Origin: Apus apus | Taxonomy: Eukaryota > Chordata > Aves > Apodiformes > Apodidae | Length of the DNA: 64,000 nt | Assembly: GCF_020740795.1 (NCBI RefSeq) | Contig: NC_067312.1 | Span: 59,582,405-59,646,404 of the forward strand | Direction of reading: 5' to 3' | In this document: piece after piece, positions 10,101-20,600 of the stretch | Layout of the letters: every line of letters starts with the position of its first letter | Position numbering within the stretch: position 1 is the first letter of the stretch | Translations under genes and position numbers: made by a program | The notes under the pieces: model-generated | Databases searched by the model: none | The model's input: the letters and a program-made list of their open reading frames with translations, nothing else | Told to the model about the DNA's origin: nothing

Positions 10101-12604
10101 TTTATTTAGGTATCAAGTTACTAAAATTGTAACATTAACGATGCAACTAAAATAACAAGAGATCTGAGTAGTTTTTAAAACATTTAAGTTGGCAAGCAGT
10201 GTCTTCTCAGCTTCTTCCAAAAATATGATGTAAGGATACTAAGAACAAAAGCATTTTTGGAAGCTGGGGTCTCTGAGTGTCTCTCCCTGGATGTCTGCAT
10301 CGACTTGGGATTTTGACAGAGAAATGGTTGGAAGGAAGAACCAAAGTAAGATTTTCTATAATGAAACAAAGGCTCATTTTTGAAGTATGGGTTCAAATTT
10401 GACAGGGGTGTGCTTTTTACCAACTACACCGAAGTCATTCACACTCAGTTCTATCACACAACCTGAAAGGACCAGTTTACATACACATAGTAGAGATTAA
10501 CCAGAGCTTTACGGATCCCCTAGGATTCCTTCTCACAGACCTTGTTAGCGTCTCTTCTCAGCTCTAGAGAGGTACAGCTACAGGACAGGCACACAGCCCT
10601 TCAGCCTACTGGTGGCTGGCCCAAGCCAGACTTCACTTTTAACAGTGCTACTCCCGCCTGATCAACGACAAAAGTGACAACAGGAGGCTTATCTGTCCAG
10701 CAACCTCCTGTGGTATCCATTTCAAAACAGAGGGCAAGTACTGCACAGAAGAGACTTTCTGAAAGTAACATGCAGGGAGAAGAAACATTTGGGTAGGGAA
10801 GAAGGTGTATCTAGGGAAGAACACACAGGACAGAGTAACAAGGGCCAGTATTTGGCTGCAACATTCCCCCAAGTATGAAAGGCAGGACAGCAGCTGGGAA
10901 AGAAAAATGCACAGGACTTCACCAAGAAAAGCCAGACCACAGAAGCCTCTTCAGAAGGCCCCAAAACCAAACGTGCTTCCCACTGTCAAGGATGAATTTT
11001 CTCTCACGTTGTTGCAGCAGTGTTAGTGACTTCACCAGCTGCGGTGACAGACTGAAAGGTCTGAACTCTGCCAAGACACTCAGAAGCCCCAAAACTGTCA
11101 GGGCTGTTTGCTCCCTATTTCCTCCAAGCTGTGCAGTGTGCACTGTCATGATGGCTCCATGTCCAAGCTGTTAGAAACTGGTGAAAACAAGACAAACTGT
11201 GCAGCCTCACTTCATATGTTAATTAAACCACCGTCACAGAATCACAGAATGGTGGGGGTTGGAAGGGACCTGTGGAGATCACTGAGTCCAACCCCCCTGC
11301 CAGTGCCGGACCACCACAGAACCTAGGGCACCAGTGAAAAATGCATCCAGATGGGTCTTGAAAGTCTCCAGAGGAGACTCCACAAAGTCTCTGGGCAGCC
11401 TGTTCCAGTGCTCTGTCACCCTCACAGTAAAGAACTTCTTTCAGAAGTTGAGTTCCTGTGTTGTAGTTTCCATCCATCGCCTCTCATCCTATCACTGGCC
11501 ATGACTGAAAAGAGATTGGCCCCCCCTACTAGATACCCACCCTTCAGATTATTTGTAGACATTAAAAAGATCCCTCTCAATCTTATCTCCTCTAGACTAA
11601 ACAGCCCCAGGTCTCTCAGCCTTTCCTCATAAGGCAGGTGTTCCACTCCTAATCATTCTCATGGCCCTGTTGGACTCTCTCAAGTCCCTGTCCCTCTTGA
11701 ACTGGGGAGCTCAGAAGTGGGCACAATACTCCAGGTGGAGTCTCACCAGGGCAGAGCAGAGGGGAAGGAGAAACTCCCTCCTCCACCTGCTGAACACTTT
11801 TCATTGCACCCCAGGATACCATTGGCCTTCTTGGCCACAAGGGCACATTGCTGACCCATGGGTAATGTCCTCAACACCAGTTGCCTGCCCGTTTCTATTT
11901 CTGTCCTGATACATGCCTGGCAGACACTGCTAGTGCTGCATTCCTGTTCCACCGCTTATCTTACTGCTTGCTGTGTGACCCCCATTTGAACTATACTCTG
12001 ATAGAAGCAGCATTAGCTCCCTGTATCATATCTTCATCATGCAGATGTTCCACAAACTACAAGGAAACTACTTTCAGGGCAACCTGTGGCGTGCCGGTCC
12101 CGCAGATACCCGCACTCCCGTCCAGACGGGACCCTACGCGGCAGCGATGAGTGTGGAAGGCCCCGCCAGCTTCCAAGGCCGACTTTACGGGGCTCGCTCA
12201 GCTCTGAGCGAAGCCCCCGCTTGGGGAGGCGCTCGCGGAGCGCCGGCCCGCAGTGCCCGCACAGCCCCCCGGCCCGCACAGCCCCCGGCCCGCACAGCCC
12301 CCCGGCCCGCACAGCCCCCCGGCCCGCACAGCCCCCCGGCCCGCACAGCCCCCCGGCCCGCACAGCCCCCCGGCCCGCACGGCCCTGCCCCGTCCCCGCC
12401 GGGCCGCCCGGCTACCTGGAACTCGAGCGTGCACTTGGTGCCCTGGGCGATCTCCTCGTAGAAGCACTGCTTGGCGTTGTCGGGCAGCTCGAAGGTGATC
12501 TCGGAGGCCCGCGCGGCGCAGGCCGCCAGCGCCACCAGCAGCAGCAGCAGCAGCGGAGGGAGGCGGCCCCGCGGGCCCGCGGCGCGGGAGCCCCGCAGCG
12601 GCAT
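6931..12604 (-). CDS. TMED7: TMED7, p24-family cargo receptor (3 coding exons)
   Basis: The spliced coding sequence is 12604-12416, 9168-8923 and 7167-6931 (63 + 82 + 78 = 223 aa), all phase 0 at the junctions. Human TMED7 is about 224 aa. Residues 1-33 form a signal peptide with a run of leucines and an ARA|SE cleavage site. The GOLD domain follows (about 35-130), with the conserved cysteine pair C47 (KQCFYE) and C108 (KFCFSN) and a sequon NGT at 102. A helical stalk spans about 150-186 and one membrane segment about 187-207. The cytosolic tail carries FF at 210-211 ([16 protein letters not shown]), the usual COPII-binding motif of p24 proteins. Known role: p24 proteins pack secretory cargo at the ER and cycle to the Golgi; TMED7 also helps TLR4 reach the cell surface in mammals. 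The start was chosen by alignment to the family and a CpG-island promoter just upstream. Near identity of the mature protein to mammals makes the call secure. Confidence 0.97.
7168..8922 (-). other. TMED7: TMED7 intron 2
   Basis: 1755 nt, GT-AG, phase 0. AT-rich with no recognised repeat family, RNA gene or alternative exon. Confidence 0.85.
8923..9168 (-). CDS. TMED7: TMED7 coding exon 2
   Basis: It encodes residues 64-145, the core of the GOLD domain ([18 protein letters not shown] to [10 protein letters not shown]). The acceptor is TTTTGTTTTCAG|GTG and the donor ACCCAG|GTAACA. It contains C108 and the NGT sequon. Confidence 0.97.
11234..11880 (-). mobile_element. CR1 LINE 3' fragment, antisense to plus strand
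   Basis: Read on the minus strand, it runs from late reverse-transcriptase ORF sequence ([16 protein letters not shown]) through [20 protein letters not shown] to the typical 3' end, GTTGGACTCAGTGATCT, and a short ATTCTGTG-octamer tail at 11234. It is 5'-truncated, as most CR1 copies are, and carries frameshifts. It lies in the same orientation as TMED7 within intron 1. The 5' edge is approximate. Confidence 0.93.
12259..12390 (-). repeat. 17-nt G-rich minisatellite in TMED7 intron 1
   Basis: Seven near-perfect copies of a 17-nt unit (plus strand GCACAGCCCCCCGGCCC), one of them a base short, and a degenerate eighth copy. On the TMED7 transcript strand each unit carries GGGCC followed by six G. 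Consecutive units satisfy the simple G-quadruplex rule of four G3+ runs with short loops. It ends about 25 nt from the exon 1 donor. Confidence 0.9.
12416..12604 (-). CDS. TMED7: TMED7 coding exon 1
   Basis: It encodes residues 1-63: the signal peptide and the start of the GOLD domain ([18 protein letters not shown]). The donor is TTCCAG|GTAGCC at 12416/12415. The frame stays open upstream and downstream only because the region is GC-rich. Confidence 0.95.
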
Positions 12605-12746
12605 CGCCGGGCGCGGGGGAGGCGGGAGGAGGCGGGGGGGGAGCGAGGGGGGAGCGAGGGGGGTGCGGGGCCGGCGGGGCTGGCGGGGCTGGCGGCGGGA
12701 GGCGCGCGGGGGGCCGGAAGCGCTGTCCCTGGGCGCTGGCCACCCA

Positions 12747-12760
12747 CGGAAGTGCTTCCG
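12747..12760. promoter_or_regulatory. inverted ETS motif pair
   Basis: CGGAAG-TG-CTTCCG places two GGAA cores head to head, about 145 nt upstream of the TMED7 ATG. Paired ETS/GABP sites are common in TATA-less promoters. Binding is inferred. Confidence 0.5.
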
Positions 12761-12803
12761 GGTCAGCGCCTCGCTCCGCTGGGCGGTTTCGCGGACGTGG
12801 AAA

Positions 12804-12845
12804 GGGGCGTGGTCTGAGGAGGGGGCGTGGTTTATGGGGGCGTGG
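12804..12845. promoter_or_regulatory. three KLF/Sp-type GGGGCGTGG boxes
   Basis: GGGGCGTGG occurs at 12804-12812, 12822-12830 and 12837-12845, followed by several GGGGCGGG boxes to about 12892. It lies about 200 nt upstream of the TMED7 start codon. Confidence 0.5.
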
Positions 12846-14350
12846 CCATGCCCTGTGGCGGGGCCGGGGCGGGCGGGGGCGGGGCGGGCGGGCTGCCCAT
12901 CCCGGGCCGGCCTTGGCCGCCTTCTCCCGGGAATGGCGTCTCCCGGAGATGGAATCGCCTTGGCGGCCCCCGCCGGGGCCTCGCCCTGGAGCTGCCGGAG
13001 CCGGCCCTTCCCGCCCGGGTGCTCTCCCGCCTTCACGAAGTGGAACACACGGGAGCGAGCCCGGAGGCTCCCGCTCCGCAGGGCGTTAGGCGCTGGTGGC
13101 TCCAAAGAGAAGAAACACCGGCTACAGCACGGGAATGTCGGCTTTTGGTTCAACTCCAGAAAATAGTTATATTTCCAAAGCAAAACAGTTTCAAAAGAAT
13201 ATATATATAACCTCCATCCTTACATTTTAAATTCTGCAGTAAATCAGAGTAGGAAAAGGAAAACCCAGCTTTGCCTCCCAGATTGACAAGGCACTTGTCA
13301 TGGGGTGGGTCTGGCCCCGTTCTCCTCCTCTGGAAAAGGGCCCCAGCTCCCCGCGCCGGGCGGGGCAGCGGCTGGACCGGCGGCTCCCTCATCCCGTCTC
13401 GGGTGCAGCCCGGGAGCTTCACCCTCCGCGCCGTTTGAGGGGCCTGGGTGCCCGTCTGGGCGCTGCGTATTTCACAGAGGTACCCAAACTTCGTGAGCTG
13501 GAGGCGCTGGGAGTTCTGAAGGCGTGTGTTAAAGTGAGATGGCTCTAAGTACCCAGCTAAGTACCCAGCCCGCTGCCGAGGCAGGCACTGCCGCCTACAA
13601 TTGATACTTACGTCTCTGCTGTTCTCGTTTAAAGACACGGGGTTCATTTCAGATTGCATGTGAGTGTTGGCTTGGTTGAGGTAGCTCAAAACTAGGTTTA
13701 TATGTCTGTGCCACAGGAAGCAGCTTCAGCAGTTTTACTTAAATCAGTGGCTAGAGGCTTGTAGGAGCTGTCTGCCTGTGCACAGCGTTCCCCACCACCT
13801 GCCCCCGCCTGTGTCCAGAAACACATTGCACAAGACCCACTCTGATTCTTCACAGCAGCTGAAGTGATCCTGTACAGCTTGTGGTTTCCTAGTTTGCTCT
13901 TTCCAGCTGTTTTCTTAAAGCCTCACTGAGCAGGCAAAATCAAGCTTCCCTAAGAAATGGCAATTAGAAACCTGTCACCAAACAACCAAACGGAAGGGGG
14001 AGATGCGTAGTAAAACCAAGATAATCCTGCCTGGCAGGCAAGGAAGATGTCTGGTGGCACCTGCAGAATAAACAAACCCAGAACATGTCCTGGTTCCCAA
14101 ACAAGACACCAAAAGCAGATGAGATCACTTCATTTTCTTTTTGATCAGGGACAGACAGTACAAAACATCAGCTGAGTAAAGAAGAAATAAGGCAAGCTGC
14201 CTGCAAGGGCCTCTCAAGCCTCCTCACCCTATCCCTGGTGGCTAAGGACCACCAATGAGCACAGACATCAGCACTACCTACGTAGCACCAGCTCCACTGT
14301 GTTGTGTGCGTGTAGCTCATCTGGGATAGGTTTGTTAAGGACTAATTTTC

Positions 14351-14368
14351 TTTTTTTTTTTTTTTTTT
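14351..14368. repeat. poly(T) tract, 18 nt
   Basis: Uninterrupted T run in AT-rich intergenic DNA. No retrocopy is recognisable beside it. Confidence 0.9.
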
Positions 14369-16618
14369 ATATGCAGTGATGATAGAGAGTAATTAAGAAC
14401 TATTAGCAATGTGAACTGCTCATCAGCATCAGTACTTCCTTTGAAGTTTGAAACTTATTTCATCTCTCAATTTCCTAAACATTCCCGTCAATTCCCAAGA
14501 TGATACATCAACCTGTATATTAATTTGTAACACTAAGGATCTGAGATTTCCTCTTTTAGAATAAAATTACATATGCTTGTGATTTATTTATAATTTTCCT
14601 TGAATTAACCAGTTAATAATTTATAAACCATACAAGGAATTGAAATATTAATCAGGTTGCTGGTTTTCCAGGATGCTGGTGCTGCTGTTACTGGTATCAC
14701 ACTCTTCCCAGTTACAATTGTTCTATCTCCATGTGTCACCATTCTCTTTGTGAAATAATAAATTTGCACTTTGTCTTTATTATCTTACTGCACAAATAAT
14801 ATTTGAATGTTAAACCCAAAATAACCAATAAATATATTTTAGAGTAAGTCATAAGAAGAATTTTTCTTTCATACCGGACAATATTTAATTAGGGTGAGGC
14901 TTGGTTTCAGATGCTCTTCAGCATACTTCTTGCTCAGGAAAAGTCTTTATCATTTTTTCTCTGTTATGACAGAGTATTTGTGAGCAGAATTCTAAATTAC
15001 AACCTTCCCCAAGCATAGAGGTGTAACTTGGTAATGTTATTCTTGTAGTATTTTTGCCTTATGTGTAAACTTATAATACAGTTCTTGGTCAAAGACTAGA
15101 AAAAAACAAATTAGATTAGTTTGTATTCAAATTTGTAACTGTATGGTGTGACTTTCTGTTTGTGGAAGATTAAAACTGTGAAATGGGAAGTGTTTCTTGC
15201 ACAGGCATAAATGAAAATATGCTCTCCTGAAGAATGCTACTGAGCCATAGTGGTACAAACAATTAATTTCTTCAGAAACACACACGGAAGCAGGTGCAAA
15301 AAGACTGAAGAAGCCTGCAAAGTAGAGAAAACTCAGGTGTCTGTGTTTCTGCTTTTCTGCTTCATAGCTGAGACAAGTTTCAGGTCTTTCCTCCTGATGT
15401 AGTTTGAGACCTTTTGCTTGTATTAGAAGCTGCAGATATGGATGTAATTTCAAGCAGACAAAATGAGATCTTATGACTGAAATAACATTTCCTGTTGTTT
15501 AACAAAGCAGAAAAAGCTGTTCTTCGCATTTGTGAGTCCTTCAATGTGCATTCCTCCTACCTGCAGGTTTTGAAGGGTGTTTTCATAAAATTCCTTAGTC
15601 TGTGTGGCCATCATAACTTTACAGAAATCTAGTTGCATCTAACAGTTAAAAAAGTCCACTTTACCATTGTTGTTTAATTATTACTTAGAATACATTCCAC
15701 TGTAAGCTTTCTCCCGCTGCTTAAACACACCTAACATGATAAAGCTTCACCATTTTAAATACCTCAGCTTTAAATGTCTTTGCTTTGGGCTTGGTTTGAC
15801 AGATTTGACATGAATTATAGACCTTGAAATCCAGATAGTAATTTCTGCTTACTTGCCAAGTACAGTGCTCTTTTTCTTTTTTTTTTTTGGTAGATTAACA
15901 TTACTAGCAGAAGCTGGTCTGGTTGTAATACAAATTAATCTTCATTTTCACTGTCCTTCATACTTGAAAAAACAGCTCTGAACAACTTTGGCACCTGCAA
16001 AACACTCGAAGCGCAGTCAAGTATACTAACAGTGTGATTTGTGCAAAGTCATGCTGTGGAGGAAAAAATCACCAGACCTTAAAGCTGCTTGAATTTATCC
16101 TTTCTTTTAAGGTTCAGTGCATTTTATAACCTCTGTTCTCATGTTTTCAAAAGCTGCGCTGAACAAGAAATGGGCTTGTTTGTGTCTACGTAGTCATTGC
16201 GCAGTACTGTCTATGCTCATTATAGCTGATTACATAAAAGCCAAAACATATCCCCGGAAAATAACATATTTAAATAAATGCTGTAGATGAAGAATAAGTT
16301 TAGATGCATCCAAAATTAAGCATTTACTGTATTTCCATATGTACAGCTTCACAGAAGAGGTTGAGAGCTGCTGCAGTACAAGGAGTTAGCCATCATGGAA
16401 TCAGAAGGGAGGTTATTGGGAAAGTCATGACCCTTGTTATCTTCTGAAATACTCCACAGGCACTCTTGCAGAGTCTCAGGTCTTACTGGCAAGAAGAATT
16501 TGTGAACTCGCATTATGAAAACACGGTGCTTTTATTTTTTGTATTGTTTAAAAAATATATTTGTAAGTAAGAAGTTCAAATGGATGCAAATTTGTTTCAA
16601 AATATCAGTTCTGTGGGC

Positions 16619-16646
16619 TTCTCCTTCTCCTCCTTCTCCTTCTCCT
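16619..16646. repeat. TTCTCC/TCC pyrimidine repeat
   Basis: Short imperfect pyrimidine repeat of TTCTCC and CTCCTT units. Confidence 0.85.
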
Positions 16647-19600
16647 CAAACTGCCCCTACTGCAGGGCCCCGAGCTGCCACCTGTGCAGAGACCTGCTGC
16701 CCTTTCTGCAATACACGAGAGGGAGCTCTTGGTCGTAAAAACTTCGCTGAGCTCTCCCAATTTTTAGTGCAAAGTGTATTCCGTGCCTAAGCTTTTCTTG
16801 CTTTCAGATTGGATCTTTCAATTCAGTGATAAATGAATACTGAAAAGCTGAAAAATATAGTGACAATCTCGGACCATAGTGCAGGCATATTTCTAGGGAA
16901 TGGGTTACAACACCTGAGGTTTTATGCATCTATCAGTCTTCCAGTTCAGCAGCAAAAGCCACACGTCACTTTAGGAACCAGGGCTCCCTTATATGTAACC
17001 TACCGAGATCTCCAGCAGCAGGGCTCACCAGCACCCATATCCTGAGCAGGCTAAAGCTACTCCATGGGAAATAAAGGAGTGTTGTCCCATGGGACACATC
17101 AGCGTGGTCTGACGTCCACAGCAAACTCTCAGCAACAGGCGGGAATTAATCTCTGGTTAACTTAACACAGCTCCCGCTCATCTCCAGGGCATGTGGCACT
17201 GAGGTGAAGCAGTAGGGACCACCCCTATTAATTCAATTTCTTTAGGACTTGGAAGGCTCGTTAGGTGCAGGAGGCTGTTTACCATCTCTTCTCTGGCTGA
17301 ACCTGGGCTTCAGTGGACTGTGTGAAGGGCAGAGATCTGGGGAAGGGCTGAAAGACGTCAGAAAGAGCCAGACAAGGAAAGGTTGGCTGCACTGAAGTAA
17401 ACAGGAAATCCAGACAATGCCCTGGCCAGATTTTAAGTGAAGAATCTGGAGAATCCAGGCAGTCTTCCCACAGCACTCCTTCCAGTGGCTTACCTTTAGT
17501 TTTGTTTTGCTTTTGCTCCCTGTCATGGCTGAGTTTTGATAATGCTATTTCATTTACCTAGTGAAGGACAGACTTGTTCTATCATATGTGCTCTTTTATC
17601 CACTCAGATTTAAAGTACTTACAATATGCAATAAAATATAATGAAAATAGTCAATGTTTACAACAATATGTATAATAAAAAATATAATTCTCTCTGCAGA
17701 AACTGTTTCAGTTAAGGCATTTTAAACAATATTGTGGCTTCATAATCAATGGACAGGTTTTAAAAGACCAGGAACACCTTTATGCAAAAATAATTCTGTG
17801 GATGTTCCCTTTCTGTTATGTATCTTCCCCATTCATAGTAATCCCAGCTATTCATGCTCAGGCTGTAGTTATGCAATAAGAAATTAATACTTTGGTCTGT
17901 TACCTTCTGTTATACTGTAATTATTGCTTATAAGCACCAGTCAGTTGAACAAATAAGGCCTTTAGCATGATTTGTTCTCTAATAAACATGCTATTCTTAA
18001 TATTTATTGAGGGAAACAATACTGAATGTCATGTAAGTGAATAAGGATACCCATCTGGTACACTATCTGGCTACCCAACTCTAGTCTGTTGATTCAAAAA
18101 CCATCTGTCTTAATCTTGGGTAAAAGAACACAAGATATTGAATATTTCAAAGATACAAGATAAGCATTACTATCTTAAGCATCATCAGTATTCTAAGCCA
18201 AGGAGATTTCCTGCATTTCATCTTAGACATAGCCAACATAGCCATGGAAAGCCATAGCCATTGGAAAGTAAACCAAGCAGGTATGCTGTGAATCAACTGG
18301 CATTTTGTTTTGTGGCTCTTCTCATTTTTTCTGTATGCTTTGCTTTTTTAAAAGATATTTGACATATTGGTACATTCAGGTATTTATTCAGAAAACAGAA
18401 ACATCAAGGTGTTCAAAAATAGGAAACCAAGCCTGAATGTGGCTGTTTCTAACAAGGCTACATACATTAAATACATCAAGGAAAAAACAAACAAGCAAAC
18501 AAACATGTAACAGTGTTACATGTAGATAACAAAGAAGAGAGAATCAAATGTGTTGCTTGAAGTGGAATAAGAATAGGGAAAACAAGATTAAGGGGGAAAG
18601 GAATAAAAAGAAGAACAACAAAGCTGATACCCAGGAGCTCATAGCTGGTTTAGTTGCCATTCTGCAGAACAGGACACAGACACATGAAAGTGCATTTTGG
18701 GACCTAGAATTAGAAGAAGAAACACAGAAACTCTTTACAGATCTCATTCTTCCCTTTTTAGCTGAAAAAGAAGTGAGGGGTCTATAAAGTGCTTGTGTCA
18801 GCAAAAGTCACACATAATTTTTATATGATTCACTAAAGCATTCAACAAAAAGAGCTGAAGATTAGCTAGAAATGGTCAGAACTTGGGTGACAGGTGATGA
18901 CAGCTTCTAACTGACACAAGGAGGGTTGTCTACCATTGTCACTAAGAAAAGCAGATAGGGTTGCTCTTTGAACAGCTACGCAAAGTGCTTCGCAAACATT
19001 ATGCTGATACCAGGGTGTAAAAAAATCTCCGTTCTAAGAAGTGGCTCAGTTTTTAGACTTGTGCAGAAAACATCATAAACACTCTCTTCTGGAACTGGTA
19101 ACAGGGAACTGGAAAAGGAGCAGGAAAGCTGACAAAATAGTTTAGCCTTTTGCATGTCCACAAAAAGATGAGGAATGTTCTGACAACTTTAGAGCACAGA
19201 GCAACCTTGGATTTCATGTGATGAAATGATGGTTGTGAGAGAAAATAAGCTGTTGAGTCATGTACAGTATTTCTTTCACTCATTTATATAGTAAAACCAA
19301 ATTATTAATCAATAGGAAAGGTACAAGAATACAATGTGTCTCTCTGATTTGTTTCATAACTCATCTGCATGAAGAAATATAGACATAGAAAAGTAAAAAA
19401 TATCTTCATCTAAATATGAAGTTTAATTGTATGGAAATCTCAGACAACGTGCTAGTTCAAGGCTGATAATGAAGATCCTCTGTCCAGAGCACAATCTTTC
19501 AGAAAATGGTTCTCTTTACTACAAATTGGCTCAGACTATACGCCTGTTAAAAAAAACTTAGCACAGATACAGAGAGCTTCCTCAGTGAGATTGCTCAAGA

Positions 19601-19772
19601 ATTTAGGCTGGGAGCCTGGAATTAGAACTGAACAAAAGCCTATCTTCTTAAGAAAAATTTACTTCCAGCAACCTCTGTTTCACAATGGCAAAGCTTTGAC
19701 AGCCACATGAGGCACAGCAGGAGGAAGAAGAGAATCCAAGAAGAAAATTGGCCTTTAACAGCCTTAGTCATC

Positions 19773-19797
19773 TTTTTTTTTTTTTTTTTTTTTTTTT
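19773..19797. repeat. poly(T) tract, 25 nt
   Basis: Uninterrupted T run. It could be the tail of an antisense retrocopy, but the adjoining sequence is not recognised. Confidence 0.9.
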
Positions 19798-20569
19798 GGC
19801 AGAATTCACCTGTCACCCATGTGGAAGACAAACACCCGCGAGGAAGTACAGAAACAGCAGCCATTAGAGGTAATACTGCAACCAGCATCTGCTGTGCTCT
19901 TTACCAAGTCCTGCTGTTCTTCTAGATAAGAGCAGTAATTCAAGACCTGTAATAAAATCTAATGCACTGGGATGAAAAGGGACATCCAACCAACAAGGGA
20001 GTGAGGACAATTTTCTTTGAAAGAAAGCAAGAAAAGGAGGATGTGTGTTTTTATGGATAAGTCGTTGCTGTTGCATTTCTTTATTGTGTCTTGGGCCCAG
20101 GGAAACAGTAACAGTGATGGACATTAAAACCTCTTCCTCTTAAGACACCTGTTTCATACTCACAGTTTCTGTTCAGGCATCCTGTAATTTCTGTTATAAT
20201 TGTCTCAACTGGCCCTTGAAAAGATATTTTCAAAGTATCTGCTTACACAATCCACCTCAACTTGAGTTGTCTGTTGTTTGTCTTTATAAGGGATCCTATA
20301 AAGTGCATGAGACCTATCACAATTATTTAAAATAGGCAGATATCAATGTTAATAGATAACCAGGGTTTATACCAGTACTGACTATGAAACCAGAGAGATC
20401 TCCATGCTTGAGTTTAGAATTACATTTCAAAAGCTTGGATAGTATCTGGTACTTAATCACAGAGTTGGAGAGATGACATGCTTGTGCCAATCTGCAAAAT
20501 TAAATATATATCCATAGCTGTCTTAAAAATATTCTTCCAGTGGCTTCTGCTGGCAGGTTTGGGTTTGCC

Positions 20570-20595
<26 letters not shown>
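20570..20595. repeat. poly(T) tract, 26 nt
   Basis: Uninterrupted T run, 800 nt from the previous one. Neighbouring sequence shows no known element. Confidence 0.9.

Positions 20596-20600
<5 letters not shown>

Larger units (their letters stand above)
9169..12415 (-). other. TMED7: TMED7 intron 1
   Basis: 3247 nt, GT-AG, phase 0. From the 5' side it holds the 17-nt G-rich minisatellite, part of the CpG island, a minus-strand CR1 fragment, and a small CpG cluster near 9540-9770. The rest is AT-rich and unremarkable. Confidence 0.85.
12085..13430. promoter_or_regulatory. TMED7: CpG island and promoter of TMED7
   Basis: A dense run of CpG covers TMED7 exon 1 and about 800 nt upstream, in otherwise AT-rich DNA. 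There is no TATA box near the start codon, as usual for a broadly expressed gene. It contains ETS and GC/CACCC-box motifs listed separately. Limits are by eye. Confidence 0.85.

Noticed and set aside
12185-13183. 332-codon frame that contains TMED7 exon 1
   Set aside because: Only the segment from the ATG at 12604 to the donor at 12416 matches the family. The rest is GC-rich read-through into the promoter and the intronic minisatellite.
13150-13689. 179-codon minus-strand frame upstream of TMED7, considered as an extra 5' exon
   Set aside because: No family match, and TMED7 already has its start and signal peptide in the exon at 12604.
19640-20124. Poly(T) tracts considered as tails of antisense retrocopies
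   Set aside because: Adjoining sequence shows no recognisable gene body and no target-site duplication could be made out by eye.
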